Part shown: positions 6,947-16,611 of the stretch, in pieces | How the letters are laid out: each line of letters opens with the position of its first letter | Numbering within the stretch: position 1 is the stretch's first letter | NCBI GenBank assembly: GCA_017792405.1 | Contig: CP051231.1 | Location: 446,634 to 510,633, forward strand | Direction: 5' to 3' | Origin: Oceanicola sp. | Lineage (GTDB): Bacteria; Pseudomonadota; Alphaproteobacteria; Rhodobacterales; Rhodobacteraceae | DNA: 64,000 nucleotides | The notes under the pieces: generated by a model | Seen by the model: the letters and a program-made list of their open reading frames with translations, nothing else | Databases searched by the model: none | Told to the model about the DNA's origin: nothing | Translations under genes and position numbers: made by a program

Positions 6947-9378
6947 CCGAGAAACTCGTCGTGATCGGCGCGGGCATGGCCTCGGGCCGGATGCTCGAAA
7001 ACCTCTTCGAGCTGGCGCCCGACGCCTTCGATGTGACTCTCTTCAACGCCGAGCCGCGCGGCAACTACAACCGCATCATGCTCTCCCCCGTGCTGTCGGG
7101 TGAAAAGAGCTATGAGGAGATCGTGACCCACGATGCCGCATGGTATGAGCGCCACGGCGTGACCTGCCGCTTCGGTGAGCGCGTCACCGCGATTGACCGC
7201 GAGCGCAAGGTCGTGATCGCCCCGAACGGTGAGGTACCGTACGACAAGCTCGTGCTCGGCACCGGCTCCTCGGCCTTCATCATCCCTTGCCCGGGCCATG
7301 ACCTGCCCGGCGTTGTCGCCTTCCGCGATCTGGAGGACACCACCGCCATGCTGGAGGCCTCCGGCGCCCCCGGCTCCAAGGCCGTGGTCATCGGCGGCGG
7401 CCTACTCGGCCTTGAAGCTGCTGCAGCTCTGCGCCTGCGCGGCATGGAGGTCACGGTGCTGCACCTCGCGGGCCACCTCATGGAGCGCCAGCTCGATGAG
7501 AGCGCCGGCTACCTTCTGCAAAAAGACCTAGAGAAACGGGGCATCACCGTGCTCACCCGCGCCTCCACCAAGGCGATCCAGGGGGAGGGCAAGGTCGAGA
7601 AGGTGGTGCTGGAAGATGGCACCGTGCTGGAGGCCGATATCGTCGTGATGGCCGTGGGCATCCGCCCCGCCGTCTCGGTCGCCGCGGATGCCGGGCTGGA
7701 GATGGGCCGCGCGGTGAAGGTCGACGCCCAGATGCGCACCTCCGACCCTGCGATCTTTGCGGTTGGCGAATGCGTGGAGTTCGAGGGCAACCTCTTCGGC
7801 CTCGTCGCGCCGCTTTACGACCAAGCCAAGGTGCTCGCCAAGACCCTGACCGGTGAGGCCGACAGTTTCACCCCCAAGGAGCTGTCCACCAAGCTGAAGG
7901 TGACCGGCTGCGACCTGTTCAGTGCCGGCGATTTCGCCGAGGGTGAGGGCCGCGAAGACATAGTCTTCCGCGACCCGGCGCGCGGTATTTACAAGCGCCT
8001 CGTCATCGAGGGCGACAAGCTCGTCGGTGCGGTGATGTACGGCGACACCGCCGACAGCAACTGGTTCTTCGGCCTCATCAAGGACGGCACGGATGTGGAG
8101 GAGATGCGCGAGACGCTGATCTTCGGCCCCGCCTTCCAAGGAGGTGCCGCCGTGGACCCTATGGCGGCCGTTGCAGCCTTACCGGCTGACGCAGAAATCT
8201 GCGGCTGCAACGGCGTATGCAAGGGCCAGATCGTTGCGGCGATCGAGGGCGGGGCAAGCAGCCTCGCGGACATCAAGGCCAGCACCAAGGCCAGCGCCTC
8301 CTGCGGCACCTGCACCGGCCTGGTCGAGCAGGTCATGGCCGTCACGCTCGGCGATGGCTTCGAGATTCCGGCCGCGCAGAACGTCTGCGGCTGCACCGAT
8401 CTCTCCCATGAAGACGTGCGCCGCCTGATCAAGGCGAAGGAACTGAAGAGCCAGCCCGCCGTCTGGCAGGAGTTGGGGTGGACAACGCCGAACGGCTGCC
8501 ACGTCTGCCGCCCGGCGATCAACTTCTACCTGCTGGCCGACTGGCCGCTCGATTATCAAGACGACCCGCAAAGCCGTTTCGTGAACGAGCGCAACCACGC
8601 CAACATCCAAAAGGATGGCACTTATTCCGTGATGCCCCGCATGTGGGGCGGGATGACCGACGCGAATGAGCTGCGTGCCATCGCGGATGCCGCCGACAAA
8701 TATGGCGCGGCGGTCAAAGTGACCGGCGGCCAGCGGATCGACCTGCTTGGCGTGAAAAAAGAGGATCTGCCGGGTATCTGGTACGACCTCAATGAGGCCG
8801 GCATGGTCTCGGGTCACGCCTATTCCAAGGGCCTGCGCACCGTCAAAACCTGTGTCGGCTCCGACTGGTGTCGCTTCGGGACGCAAGACAGCACCGGCCT
8901 TGGCATCAAGCTCGAAAAGAAGCTCTGGGGCAGCTGGACGCCGCACAAGGTCAAGCTGGCCGTCTCGGGCTGTCCGCGCAACTGCGCCGAAGCGACCTGC
9001 AAGGACGTGGGCATCATCTGCGTCGACAGCGGTTACCAGGTCGGCGTCGGCGGCGCTGCGGGTATGGACGTGAAGGAGACCGAGCGCCTCGTCGATGTGA
9101 AGACGGAGGAGGAAGCCATCGAGTGGACCACCGCCTTCATCCAGCTCTACCGCGAGAACGCCAAGTATCTGGACCGGCCCTACAAGTGGGTCGCCAAGGT
9201 GGGCCTCGACTGGGTCAAGGAAACCCTAGCCGACCCCGCCGAACGCACCGCCCTGAACGAGCGCTTCGAAATCTCGCAATCGGTCTACCGCAAGGACCCG
9301 TGGGCCGATCATGCCCGTCCCGAAAAGGCGAAAAGCTTCCAGCTTGTCGCCGATCTCACACAGGAGGCCGCCGAATGA
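6943..9378 (+). CDS. nirB: Assimilatory nitrite reductase [NAD(P)H], large subunit
   Basis: Reduces nitrite to ammonium with NAD(P)H in the cytoplasm; 811 residues, normal for NirB. The FAD-binding site is at the N-terminus (VVIGAGMASGRMLENL) and the NAD site near 147 (VVIGGGLLGLEAAAAL). A BFD-type [2Fe-2S] domain begins near 421 (CGCNGVCKGQI and CGTC), followed by a second such Cys group near 480 (CGCTDL, HVC). The siroheme/[4Fe-4S] half has TCVGSDWCRFG near 635 and SGCPRNCAEATC near 675. The start is fixed by a strong AAAGGAGG upstream. It overlaps nirD by 4 bp. The siroheme it needs is made by CysG at the end of the operon. Confidence 0.97.
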   Translation: MTEKLVVIGAGMASGRMLENLFELAPDAFDVTLFNAEPRGNYNRIMLSPVLSGEKSYEEIVTHDAAWYERHGVTCRFGERVTAIDRERKVVIAPNGEVPYDKLVLGTGSSAFIIPCPGHDLPGVVAFRDLEDTTAMLEASGAPGSKAVVIGGGLLGLEAAAALRLRGMEVTVLHLAGHLMERQLDESAGYLLQKDLEKRGITVLTRASTKAIQGEGKVEKVVLEDGTVLEADIVVMAVGIRPAVSVAADAGLEMGRAVKVDAQMRTSDPAIFAVGECVEFEGNLFGLVAPLYDQAKVLAKTLTGEADSFTPKELSTKLKVTGCDLFSAGDFAEGEGREDIVFRDPARGIYKRLVIEGDKLVGAVMYGDTADSNWFFGLIKDGTDVEEMRETLIFGPAFQGGAAVDPMAAVAALPADAEICGCNGVCKGQIVAAIEGGASSLADIKASTKASASCGTCTGLVEQVMAVTLGDGFEIPAAQNVCGCTDLSHEDVRRLIKAKELKSQPAVWQELGWTTPNGCHVCRPAINFYLLADWPLDYQDDPQSRFVNERNHANIQKDGTYSVMPRMWGGMTDANELRAIADAADKYGAAVKVTGGQRIDLLGVKKEDLPGIWYDLNEAGMVSGHAYSKGLRTVKTCVGSDWCRFGTQDSTGLGIKLEKKLWGSWTPHKVKLAVSGCPRNCAEATCKDVGIICVDSGYQVGVGGAAGMDVKETERLVDVKTEEEAIEWTTAFIQLYRENAKYLDRPYKWVAKVGLDWVKETLADPAERTALNERFEISQSVYRKDPWADHARPEKAKSFQLVADLTQEAAE

Positions 9379-9710
9379 GCTGGATCGACATCTGCGCTGT
9401 CACCGAAATAGCCGAACGCGGTGCGCGTATCGTGAAAACCGAGGTCGGCTGCATCGCCGTGTTCCGCACCGGGCCGGAAGAGGTGTTCGCCGCCTCCAAC
9501 ACCTGCCCCCACAAGGGCGGGCCGCTCTCTGAGGGTATCGTGCATGGTCGCAAGGTGACCTGCCCGCTGCACAACTGGGTGTTTTCGCTCGAAACCGGAG
9601 AGGCCCAGGGCGCCGACGAGGGCCGCATTGCCACCTACCCGGTGCGGATCGAGGCGGGCCGCGTGTTGCTCGACGCCGAGGCCGTCGCTGCCGCCCGGAG
9701 CGCCGCGTAG
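9375..9710 (+). CDS. nirD: Assimilatory nitrite reductase [NAD(P)H], small subunit
   Basis: 111 residues, the usual NirD size, starting at the ATGA overlap with nirB. It has a Rieske-like fold with the Cys-His pairs present: CPHKGGPLSEG and, 18 residues on, CPLHNWVFSLETG. Many NirD proteins have lost these ligands; here they are kept, so a [2Fe-2S] cluster is possible. It partners NirB in nitrite reduction. Its stop shares one base with the GTG start of nasA. Confidence 0.95.
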   Translation: MSWIDICAVTEIAERGARIVKTEVGCIAVFRTGPEEVFAASNTCPHKGGPLSEGIVHGRKVTCPLHNWVFSLETGEAQGADEGRIATYPVRIEAGRVLLDAEAVAAARSAA

Positions 9711-12340
9711 TGTCCGCCCCCATCTGCACCACCTGCCCCTATTGCGGCGTGGGTTGCGGCGTGCTGGCCACGCCCGACGGGGCAGGGGGCCTTAGTGTGA
9801 TCGGCGACAAAAGCCACCCGGCCAACCTCGGGCGGCTTTGCTCCAAGGGCTCCGCGCTGGGTGAGACGGTGGGGCTCGAGGGCCGCCTTCTGGCACCCCA
9901 AATCAATGGAAAAGAGGCGGGCTGGGATGAAGCCACGGCAGAAGTCGCCGGCCGCTTTTCCGAGACCATCGCGCAGCACGGGCCGGATAGCGTGGCCTTC
10001 TACGTCTCCGGCCAGCTCCTGACCGAAGATTACTACGTCGCCAACAAGCTGATGAAAGGCTTCATCGGCTCGGCCAATATCGACACCAACTCCCGCCTCT
10101 GCATGGCCAGCTCCGTGGCAGGCCACAAGCGGGCCTTCGGCACCGATACCGTGCCCGGCACCTACGAAGACCTCGAAGAGGCCGATCTCGTCGTGCTCAC
10201 CGGCTCCAACCTCGCATGGTGCCACCCGGTACTTTACCAGCGCATCGTCGCCGCCAAAGCCGCGCGCCCCTCGATGCAGATCGTCGTCATCGACCCCCGC
10301 CGCACCGCCACCTGTGATGCCGCCGACATGCATCTGCCGCTCGCTGCTGGCAGCGATGTGGCTCTGTTCAACGGCCTGCTGCGCCGCATTCGCGACATGG
10401 GCGCGACCGATGAGGCCTTCGTGCGGAGCCATGTCGATGGTTTCGATGACGCCATCGCCGCTGCCTCCTCCCAGACCAGCGAGGCCACCGGCCTACCGGA
10501 TGATCTGCTGACCCGGTTCTACGACCTCTGGCTGCGCACCGAGAAGGTGGTCACCGTCTACTCCCAAGGCGTCAACCAGTCGTCTCAGGGAACCGACAAG
10601 GTCAACGCCATCCTCAACTGCCACCTCGCCACGGGCCGCATCGGCAAGCCCGGCATGGGGCCGTTCTCCGTCACCGGTCAGCCCAACGCGATGGGCGGGC
10701 GCGAGGTCGGCGGGCTGGCCAATATGCTCGCCTGCCACCTCGATATCGAGAATGCCGCACACCGCATGGCCGTGCGTGAGTTCTGGCAGGCGCCCCGGAT
10801 GCCCGAGGCGCAGGGTCTCAAGGCTGTCGACATGTTCGACGCGGTCGAGCGCGGCCAGATCAAGGCGCTCTGGATCATGGCCACCAATCCCGCCGTCTCG
10901 ATGCCCGAGGCCGACCGGGTCCGCGCCGCCATAGCGGGCTGCGACTTCGTCGTCGTTTCCGACATCACCGCCGAGACAGACACCGCCCGGCTCGCCCATG
11001 TGCTGCTGCCGGCCACCGGTTGGGGCGAGAAGGAAGGCACCGTCACCAACTCCGAGCGCCGGATCAGCCGCCAGCGTGCCGTGTTGCCCCCGCCGGGGCA
11101 GGCGAAGCACGACTGGCAGATCATCGCTGAGGTCGCCTCAGCGATGGGCTGGCGCAGCGCGTTCGACTATTCCTCCCCCGCCGAAATCTTCCGCGAATAT
11201 GCCACACTCTCGGGCATCGCCGCCGCCATGGGCAAGGATTTCGACATCTCCGGCCTCGCCGGGATCTCCGATGCGGATTACGCCGCCCTCGCCCCCGTGC
11301 AATGGCCGGTGAGCGCTACCCGCAGCGGCGGGCGGTTCTTTGGTGATGGCAAGTTCTTCACCCCGGACGGGCGGGGGCGGATGCTGCCTGTCCACAACGT
11401 GGCGCCCGTGGCCGCGACCGACCGGCGCTACCCCTTCCGGCTCAACACGGGCCGCGTGCGCGACCATTGGCATACGATGACCCGCACCGGAAAATCCCCG
11501 CGCCTCAGCCAGCACATGGCCGAGCCCTACGTGGAGATTCACCCCGACGACGCCTCGCGCCTCGGCCTGCGCCCGGCCGGCATCGCCGACATCGAAAGTC
11601 GTACCGGCCGCGCCCTCGCCCGGGTGATCGTGACCGAGCGGGTGCGTCCCGGCGAGGTCTTCGTGCCGATGCATTGGACGGGGGAGACCGCCTCGCTCGG
11701 GCGGGCCGATGCGCTGGTGGCCTCGGTTACCGATCCGGTCTCCGGCCAGCCCGACAGCAAGGGCGCAGTGGTGGGCATCGCGCCCTACGCCGCCAACTGG
11801 TTCGGCTTTGCCGTCTCCACCCGCAAACCCCGCCCCGACGCTCCCTATTGGGCGCTTGCAAGGGCGCGCGACGGCTGGCGGCTAGAGTTGGCCGGGGCGG
11901 AGGCGCCGGAAAGCTGGGAGGATTGGGGCCGCACCGTTTTCGGCCTGGGGCCCGATGCCGAGGCGATGGTGGTGAGCGACAAGGCGCGCGGCGGCGCGCG
12001 GCTGGCGTTCATGGAAGGGGGCCGCTTGCAAGCCGCCCTCTTCATTGCCGCCGAGCCCGTTGCCGCCTCACGCAGCTTCATGGCCGGTCAGCTGGGCGCG
12101 GCGCCCGCACCCGCTCACCTCTCTGGCCAGCCGGGGCAGGACATGCCCGATCCGGGCGCCGTGGTTTGCGCCTGTTTCGACGTAGGCGTGAATACGATCC
12201 TCGCGGCCATCGAGAGCCAGCAGCTTGCCTCCGTCGAGGCCATTGGCGCGGCGCTTCAGGCGGGCACCAACTGTGGCTCCTGCCGCCCCGAACTCGCCGC
12301 GCTTCTTGCCTCCGCCACCCGCCGGGAGGCCGCCGAATGA
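9710..12340 (+). CDS. nasA: Assimilatory nitrate reductase catalytic subunit
   Basis: Cytoplasmic molybdenum enzyme reducing nitrate to nitrite, 876 residues. The N-terminal [4Fe-4S] motif is CTTCPYCGVGCGV followed by CSKG near residue 45. The bis-MGD molybdopterin fold follows (YVSGQLLTEDYYVANKL, NTNSRLCMASSV, VTGQPNAMGGREVGG). The C-terminus (from about 818, VVCACFDVGVNTILAAIE... TNCGSC) is a BFD-type [2Fe-2S] domain that probably receives electrons. The start is GTG 9710, overlapping the nirD stop by one base. It lies between nirD and the TrpD2-like gene, with 1-bp and 4-bp overlaps that imply translational coupling. Confidence 0.97.
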   Translation: MSAPICTTCPYCGVGCGVLATPDGAGGLSVIGDKSHPANLGRLCSKGSALGETVGLEGRLLAPQINGKEAGWDEATAEVAGRFSETIAQHGPDSVAFYVSGQLLTEDYYVANKLMKGFIGSANIDTNSRLCMASSVAGHKRAFGTDTVPGTYEDLEEADLVVLTGSNLAWCHPVLYQRIVAAKAARPSMQIVVIDPRRTATCDAADMHLPLAAGSDVALFNGLLRRIRDMGATDEAFVRSHVDGFDDAIAAASSQTSEATGLPDDLLTRFYDLWLRTEKVVTVYSQGVNQSSQGTDKVNAILNCHLATGRIGKPGMGPFSVTGQPNAMGGREVGGLANMLACHLDIENAAHRMAVREFWQAPRMPEAQGLKAVDMFDAVERGQIKALWIMATNPAVSMPEADRVRAAIAGCDFVVVSDITAETDTARLAHVLLPATGWGEKEGTVTNSERRISRQRAVLPPPGQAKHDWQIIAEVASAMGWRSAFDYSSPAEIFREYATLSGIAAAMGKDFDISGLAGISDADYAALAPVQWPVSATRSGGRFFGDGKFFTPDGRGRMLPVHNVAPVAATDRRYPFRLNTGRVRDHWHTMTRTGKSPRLSQHMAEPYVEIHPDDASRLGLRPAGIADIESRTGRALARVIVTERVRPGEVFVPMHWTGETASLGRADALVASVTDPVSGQPDSKGAVVGIAPYAANWFGFAVSTRKPRPDAPYWALARARDGWRLELAGAEAPESWEDWGRTVFGLGPDAEAMVVSDKARGGARLAFMEGGRLQAALFIAAEPVAASRSFMAGQLGAAPAPAHLSGQPGQDMPDPGAVVCACFDVGVNTILAAIESQQLASVEAIGAALQAGTNCGSCRPELAALLASATRREAAE

Positions 12341-13302
12341 GCCTTGCGCCCTATGTCCGCATCCTTGGCCGCGGCCCCGGCCGCTCCCGGTCGCTCACGC
12401 AAGACGAGGCCCGCGAGGCGATGGCGCTCATCCTCTCCGGCGAGGCCGCGCCCGAGGCCGTGGGGGCGCTGCTGATGCTCATGCGGTTCCGCGGCGAGAC
12501 GGCAGGCGAGGTGGCGGGTTTCGTCGAAGCCGCCCGCGCAACGCTTCCCACATGGCCCGGCGCGGCCCCCGCGCTCGACTGGCCCAGCTACGCCGCTGGC
12601 CGCACGAGGGGGCTGCCGTGGTTTCTGCTCTCGGCCCGCCTCGTGGCGCAGGCCGGTGCTCCGGTGTTGCTGCATGGCTGGAATTCGCACCAGAAGGCCG
12701 CGGCCTCGGTCCGGGCAGCGCTGCCCGCCGCCGGGATTGCACAGGCAGGCTCAATGGAGGAGGCCGCCGATCTCATCGCCCGCGATGGCATCGCCTACCT
12801 GCCGCTCGAGGCTTTCGCCCCCCGCCTGCTCGAACTCCTTCGCCTGCGCGACGTGCTTGGCCTCCGCTCCGCCATCAACACCGTCCTCCGCGTGCTCAAC
12901 CCATCAGAGGCCCCCGCCGCCGTGCAGGGCGTCTTCCACCCGCCCTACCGCGAGCTTCAGGCCGACGCCTGCGACCTGCTCGGCCAGCCCGCCATGACCG
13001 TGCTGAAGGGCGGCGGCGGCGAGTTCGAGCGGCACCCCTCCAAAGACATCGCCCTATACGGCACCCGGAACGGCACCCGCTGGGAGGCCGCCGCTCCCGC
13101 GCTGGAAGACGACCACCGCCGTCTCGCCGACGAACGCCCCGACCCGGCAGACCTCGCCCGCCTCTGGTCCGGCGAACTGACCGACCCCTTTGCCACGGCC
13201 ATCGTGCTTGGCACCGCCGAACTGGCGCTCGAAACCTGCGGCCTCGCCTCGAGCCTTGCGCAAGAGGCTTGGGCCACCCGCCACACCGCCCGCGCAGCCT
13301 GA
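12337..13302 (+). CDS. TrpD2-like glycosyltransferase-fold protein of the nas operon
   Basis: 321 residues, ATGA overlap with nasA. It resembles the anthranilate phosphoribosyltransferase (TrpD) fold: an N-terminal helical domain (SLTQDEAREAMALILSGEAAPEAVGALLMLMRFRGET), then a phosphoribosyl-transferase-like body with LKGGGGEFERHPSK. It lacks the full set of TrpD motifs (no clear GTGGD), so it is not a tryptophan enzyme. It belongs to the YbiB/TrpD2 type, some members of which bind nucleic acid. Such genes recur in alphaproteobacterial nas operons, but their job is not known to me. Only 10 bp separate it from cysG. Confidence 0.7.
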   Translation: MSLAPYVRILGRGPGRSRSLTQDEAREAMALILSGEAAPEAVGALLMLMRFRGETAGEVAGFVEAARATLPTWPGAAPALDWPSYAAGRTRGLPWFLLSARLVAQAGAPVLLHGWNSHQKAAASVRAALPAAGIAQAGSMEEAADLIARDGIAYLPLEAFAPRLLELLRLRDVLGLRSAINTVLRVLNPSEAPAAVQGVFHPPYRELQADACDLLGQPAMTVLKGGGGEFERHPSKDIALYGTRNGTRWEAAAPALEDDHRRLADERPDPADLARLWSGELTDPFATAIVLGTAELALETCGLASSLAQEAWATRHTARAA

Positions 13303-13312
13303 GGAGCATCCA

Positions 13313-14722
13313 ATGAAAACCTTCCCAATGTTCCTCCGCATGACCGGCAGCACCGTGGTGATCGCGGGCGGCGGCGAGCAGGCTGCGCAGAAGGCCCGGC
13401 TGGTGCTGAAGACCGAGGCCAGAATTGTACTGCTGGCCGACACGCTGGACGATGAACTTGCCGCTCTCGTCGCCGCCGGCCGAGCCACCCATCACCCCGA
13501 GCCCCCCACCGCCAGCCACTTCGCCGATGCCGCGCTCGCCTTTATCGCCACCGGCTGCCCGGCGCGGGATGCCGCCCTTGCGGCGCTGGCACAGGCCGCG
13601 GGATGCACGACCAACGTGGTCGATCAGCCGGATCTCTGCGATGCCTATACGCCCTCCATCGTGGACCGCGACCCGCTGGTGGTTGCAATCGGCACCGAGG
13701 GCGCGGCCCCGGTGCTGGCCCGGCAGGTAAAAACGAAGATCGAAACTATGCTCGAGCCCCGCCTCGGCGACTTCACCGCGATGGCGGGCCGGATGCGCGA
13801 CGCTGTGGCTCGCCGCGTACCGAGATCCGCCCGCCGCACTTTCTGGCGCTGGGCCTTCTCCGATGCGCCCCGCCGCCTGCACGCCGCAGGCGCCGAGCGC
13901 GACGCTGCCAAGGCCCTGAAGGACGCTATCGCCCAAGGCGGCGCGCCAGACACCGCCACCGAGGGCCTAATCTCCCTGGTCGGCGCTGGCCCCGGCGCCC
14001 GTGACCTGCTCACGCTCCGCGCGGTGCAGCGGCTGCAAGAGGCCGATGTCATCTTCTATGACCGGCTGGTCGACCCCGAGGTGCTCGAACTCGCCCGCCG
14101 GGACGCCGAGCGCGTCTTTGTCGGCAAGGAGGTCGGCGCCTCGTCCTGGCCGCAACATAAGATCGACGCAGTGATTGTCGCCGCCGCTCGCAAGGGCCAG
14201 CGCGTGGTGCGGCTCAAGTCGGGCGATCCCGGTATCTTTGGCCGCGCGACCGAAGAGCTTGCCGCCGCCCGCGATCACGGCATCGCCGTCGAGATCGTGC
14301 CCGGCGTCACCGCTGCCTCCGCCTCGGCCGCCGCCCGTGGTCGCTCGCTCACCGAGCGTGGCGAGACCGACCGGGTGATCTTTGCCACCGGCACCTGCCG
14401 CGCGGGCGATAGCGCCCCCGACTGGGGCGCCCTTTGCACACCCGGCACTACGCTGGCGCTCTACATGAGCGTGGCCAAGGCCGTCGAGATCGAGGCGAAC
14501 CTGCTGGCCGCAGGTGTGCCTTCTAGCGCGGAGGTCGAGATCACCTGTTCCGCCTCCACGCCTGCCGAGCGGCACCTTGCCTGCACCCTTTCGGACCTCG
14601 CCAAGACGGTCGCCCTTGAAGAGGTCAGCAACCCTGCGATCATTCTGGTGCGCCACTCCAAGCTGCGCACCGAGGTCATTGCGCCCACGCAACCGCCACT
14701 CTCACTTGTAGCCACGGCCTGA
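13313..14722 (+). CDS. cysG: Siroheme synthase (multifunctional CysG)
   Basis: 469 residues, ATG 13313 with GAGGAG 6 bp upstream. The N-terminal half (VVIAGGGEQAAQKARLVLKT, TNVVDQPDLCDAYTPSIVDRD) is the Met8-like precorrin-2 dehydrogenase/ferrochelatase. The C-terminal half from about 222 (ISLVGAGPGARDLLTLRAVQRLQEADVIFYDRLV, VRLKSGDPGIFGRATEE, EIVPGVTAASASAA) is uroporphyrinogen-III methyltransferase. Together they make siroheme from uroporphyrinogen III, the cofactor of NirB. Last gene of the nas operon; it is followed by an 111-bp gap with no further feature that I can support. Confidence 0.95.
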   Translation: MKTFPMFLRMTGSTVVIAGGGEQAAQKARLVLKTEARIVLLADTLDDELAALVAAGRATHHPEPPTASHFADAALAFIATGCPARDAALAALAQAAGCTTNVVDQPDLCDAYTPSIVDRDPLVVAIGTEGAAPVLARQVKTKIETMLEPRLGDFTAMAGRMRDAVARRVPRSARRTFWRWAFSDAPRRLHAAGAERDAAKALKDAIAQGGAPDTATEGLISLVGAGPGARDLLTLRAVQRLQEADVIFYDRLVDPEVLELARRDAERVFVGKEVGASSWPQHKIDAVIVAAARKGQRVVRLKSGDPGIFGRATEELAAARDHGIAVEIVPGVTAASASAAARGRSLTERGETDRVIFATGTCRAGDSAPDWGALCTPGTTLALYMSVAKAVEIEANLLAAGVPSSAEVEITCSASTPAERHLACTLSDLAKTVALEEVSNPAIILVRHSKLRTEVIAPTQPPLSLVATA

Positions 14723-14833
14723 CCCGCCAACTGCACAAGTTTTTGGCAGGCGGCCCCCTGCGTCCACTCCTCGCCCGCCCCGAGCGCCCCGTTTCCTTGA
14801 ACCGTGCAGCGCATTGATGCTTTACCTCGGAGA

Positions 14834-16603
14834 ATGACCACAGGCCAAACCCGCCCGATGAAACAGCCCACGCCTTCCGTGAAATCCCGCACCGCCAGCC
14901 TGCTCGAGCAGATCTACCCCGAGCATGATTGCGAGGCGCTGGCCCATCAGATCCACGAGGCCTTCTGGCCCGAAGGCTCGCACGTGCGGTCTCGGGCGCG
15001 GGTGGCAGGCAACAACCTGTGGAGCGAGGCGGACACGCTCGTCATCACCTATGCCAACAGCCTCGTCGACGGAAACCACAAGCCGCTCGACCTGCTGCGC
15101 GACTTTCTCACCCACTACCTGCAAGGGGTGATCTCGGGCGTCCATATTCTGCCCTTCTTCCCCTTCACCTCCGACGATGGCTTTGCCGTTGTCGATTATC
15201 GCGCGGTGAACCCGCAGGTGGGCGACTGGCCCGACATCAACCGCATCGCGGAAGAGTTCAAACTGATGTCGGACCTCGTGCTCAACCACGTGTCGAGCTT
15301 TTCCAAGTGGTTCCACGACTATCTTCAGGGCCATGAGCCCTACGACAAGTTTTTCTTCGAGGCGCAGCCGACCGACGACCTGAGCCAGGTTGTCCGCCCT
15401 CGCACCTCCTCGCTCCTGCGCGAAGTGCAAACGCCCTCTGGCGCCAAGCACGTGTGGTGTACCTTCAGCCACGATCAGGTCGATCTGAACTTCGCCAACC
15501 CCGAGGTGCTGCTGGAGTTTCTCCGCGTGATGCGGGTGCATATCGACAACGGCATCCGGGTGATCCGCCTCGATGCGGTGGCCTTCATCTGGAAGGAGAT
15601 CGGCACCTCCTGCATCCACCTGCCGCAGACTCACGCCATCGTCCGGCTGATGCGGCTGCTGTTCGACTACGCCACCGAGCCAGTGGTGCTGCTGACCGAA
15701 ACCAACGTGCCCAATGCCGAAAACCTCAGCTACTTCGGCAACCGCAACGAGGCGCATGCGATATACAATTTCTCGCTGCCGCCGTTGGTTCTGCACGCGC
15801 TGCTGACCGGCTCGTCCCGGGCGCTCAACCAATGGCTCATGGCCATGCCGCCCGCCCAGCTTGGCTGTGCCTACCTCAATTTCACCGCCTCTCACGACGG
15901 CATCGGCATGCGACCAGCCGAGGGCTTGCTCTCGGAAGAGGATATCGAGCAGGTCATCACCGCGGTAAAGGCCCACGGCGGCCTTCTGTCGATGCGCTCG
16001 CTGCCCGGCGGGGGCGAAAAGCCCTATGAGCTGAACATCACCTATTTCGAGGCGCTGAAAGGCACGGTGAAAGGGCCGGATGCGCATCAGATCATGCGGT
16101 TCCTCTGCTCGCAGACCATCGTGCTCTCGCTGGAAGGCATCCCGGCCTTCTACATCCATTCGCTGCTGGCCACGCCGAACGATCACGAGGGGGTGGAAAA
16201 GACAGGGGTGAATCGGGCTATCAACCGGCACCGCTGGAACTACCCCGAGCTGCGCGCGGCGCTGGATGATCCGGAAACCGTACACGCGCAGGTGCTGACC
16301 CGCCTCAAGCGCCGCATCGCCATCCGCACCCGCCAGCCCGCCTTCCACCCCAACGCCACGCAATTCACCCTGCAACTGGGCGATGGGATCTTTGGCGTCT
16401 GGCGGCAAAGCCTCGACCGCTCTCAGTCGATCTTTGCGCTGCACAACCTGACCGATGAAACCATCACCCTGCCGGTGATGTCGATCAACCTGATCGGAGG
16501 GGAAGATTGGGTGGATTTGCTGGCCGATGAGGCTGTGGACGCCTCGCAGGGCGAGATCGAACTGGCGCCCTATCAGTGCCGGTGGATCACCAACCGGCAC
16601 TGA
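14834..16603 (+). CDS. GH13 sugar phosphorylase, probably glucosylglycerate phosphorylase
   Basis: About 589 residues. A (beta/alpha)8 barrel of the sucrose-phosphorylase group (GH13_18). The catalytic Asp is in RVIRLDAVAFIWKEIG, the acid/base Glu in LLTETNVPNAENLSYFG, and the third carboxylate in FTASHDGIGMRPAEGLL. Phosphorylases of this group split glucosides of glycerate, glycerol or fructose to give glucose-1-phosphate. The nearby gpgS and gpgP genes point to glucosylglycerate as substrate (inference). I use ATG 14834; ATG 14858 (MKQPTPS) is possible. It is convergent with the cytochrome b561 gene, 8 bp away. Confidence 0.8.
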   Translation: MTTGQTRPMKQPTPSVKSRTASLLEQIYPEHDCEALAHQIHEAFWPEGSHVRSRARVAGNNLWSEADTLVITYANSLVDGNHKPLDLLRDFLTHYLQGVISGVHILPFFPFTSDDGFAVVDYRAVNPQVGDWPDINRIAEEFKLMSDLVLNHVSSFSKWFHDYLQGHEPYDKFFFEAQPTDDLSQVVRPRTSSLLREVQTPSGAKHVWCTFSHDQVDLNFANPEVLLEFLRVMRVHIDNGIRVIRLDAVAFIWKEIGTSCIHLPQTHAIVRLMRLLFDYATEPVVLLTETNVPNAENLSYFGNRNEAHAIYNFSLPPLVLHALLTGSSRALNQWLMAMPPAQLGCAYLNFTASHDGIGMRPAEGLLSEEDIEQVITAVKAHGGLLSMRSLPGGGEKPYELNITYFEALKGTVKGPDAHQIMRFLCSQTIVLSLEGIPAFYIHSLLATPNDHEGVEKTGVNRAINRHRWNYPELRAALDDPETVHAQVLTRLKRRIAIRTRQPAFHPNATQFTLQLGDGIFGVWRQSLDRSQSIFALHNLTDETITLPVMSINLIGGEDWVDLLADEAVDASQGEIELAPYQCRWITNRH

Positions 16604-16611
16604 GCCGGGCG

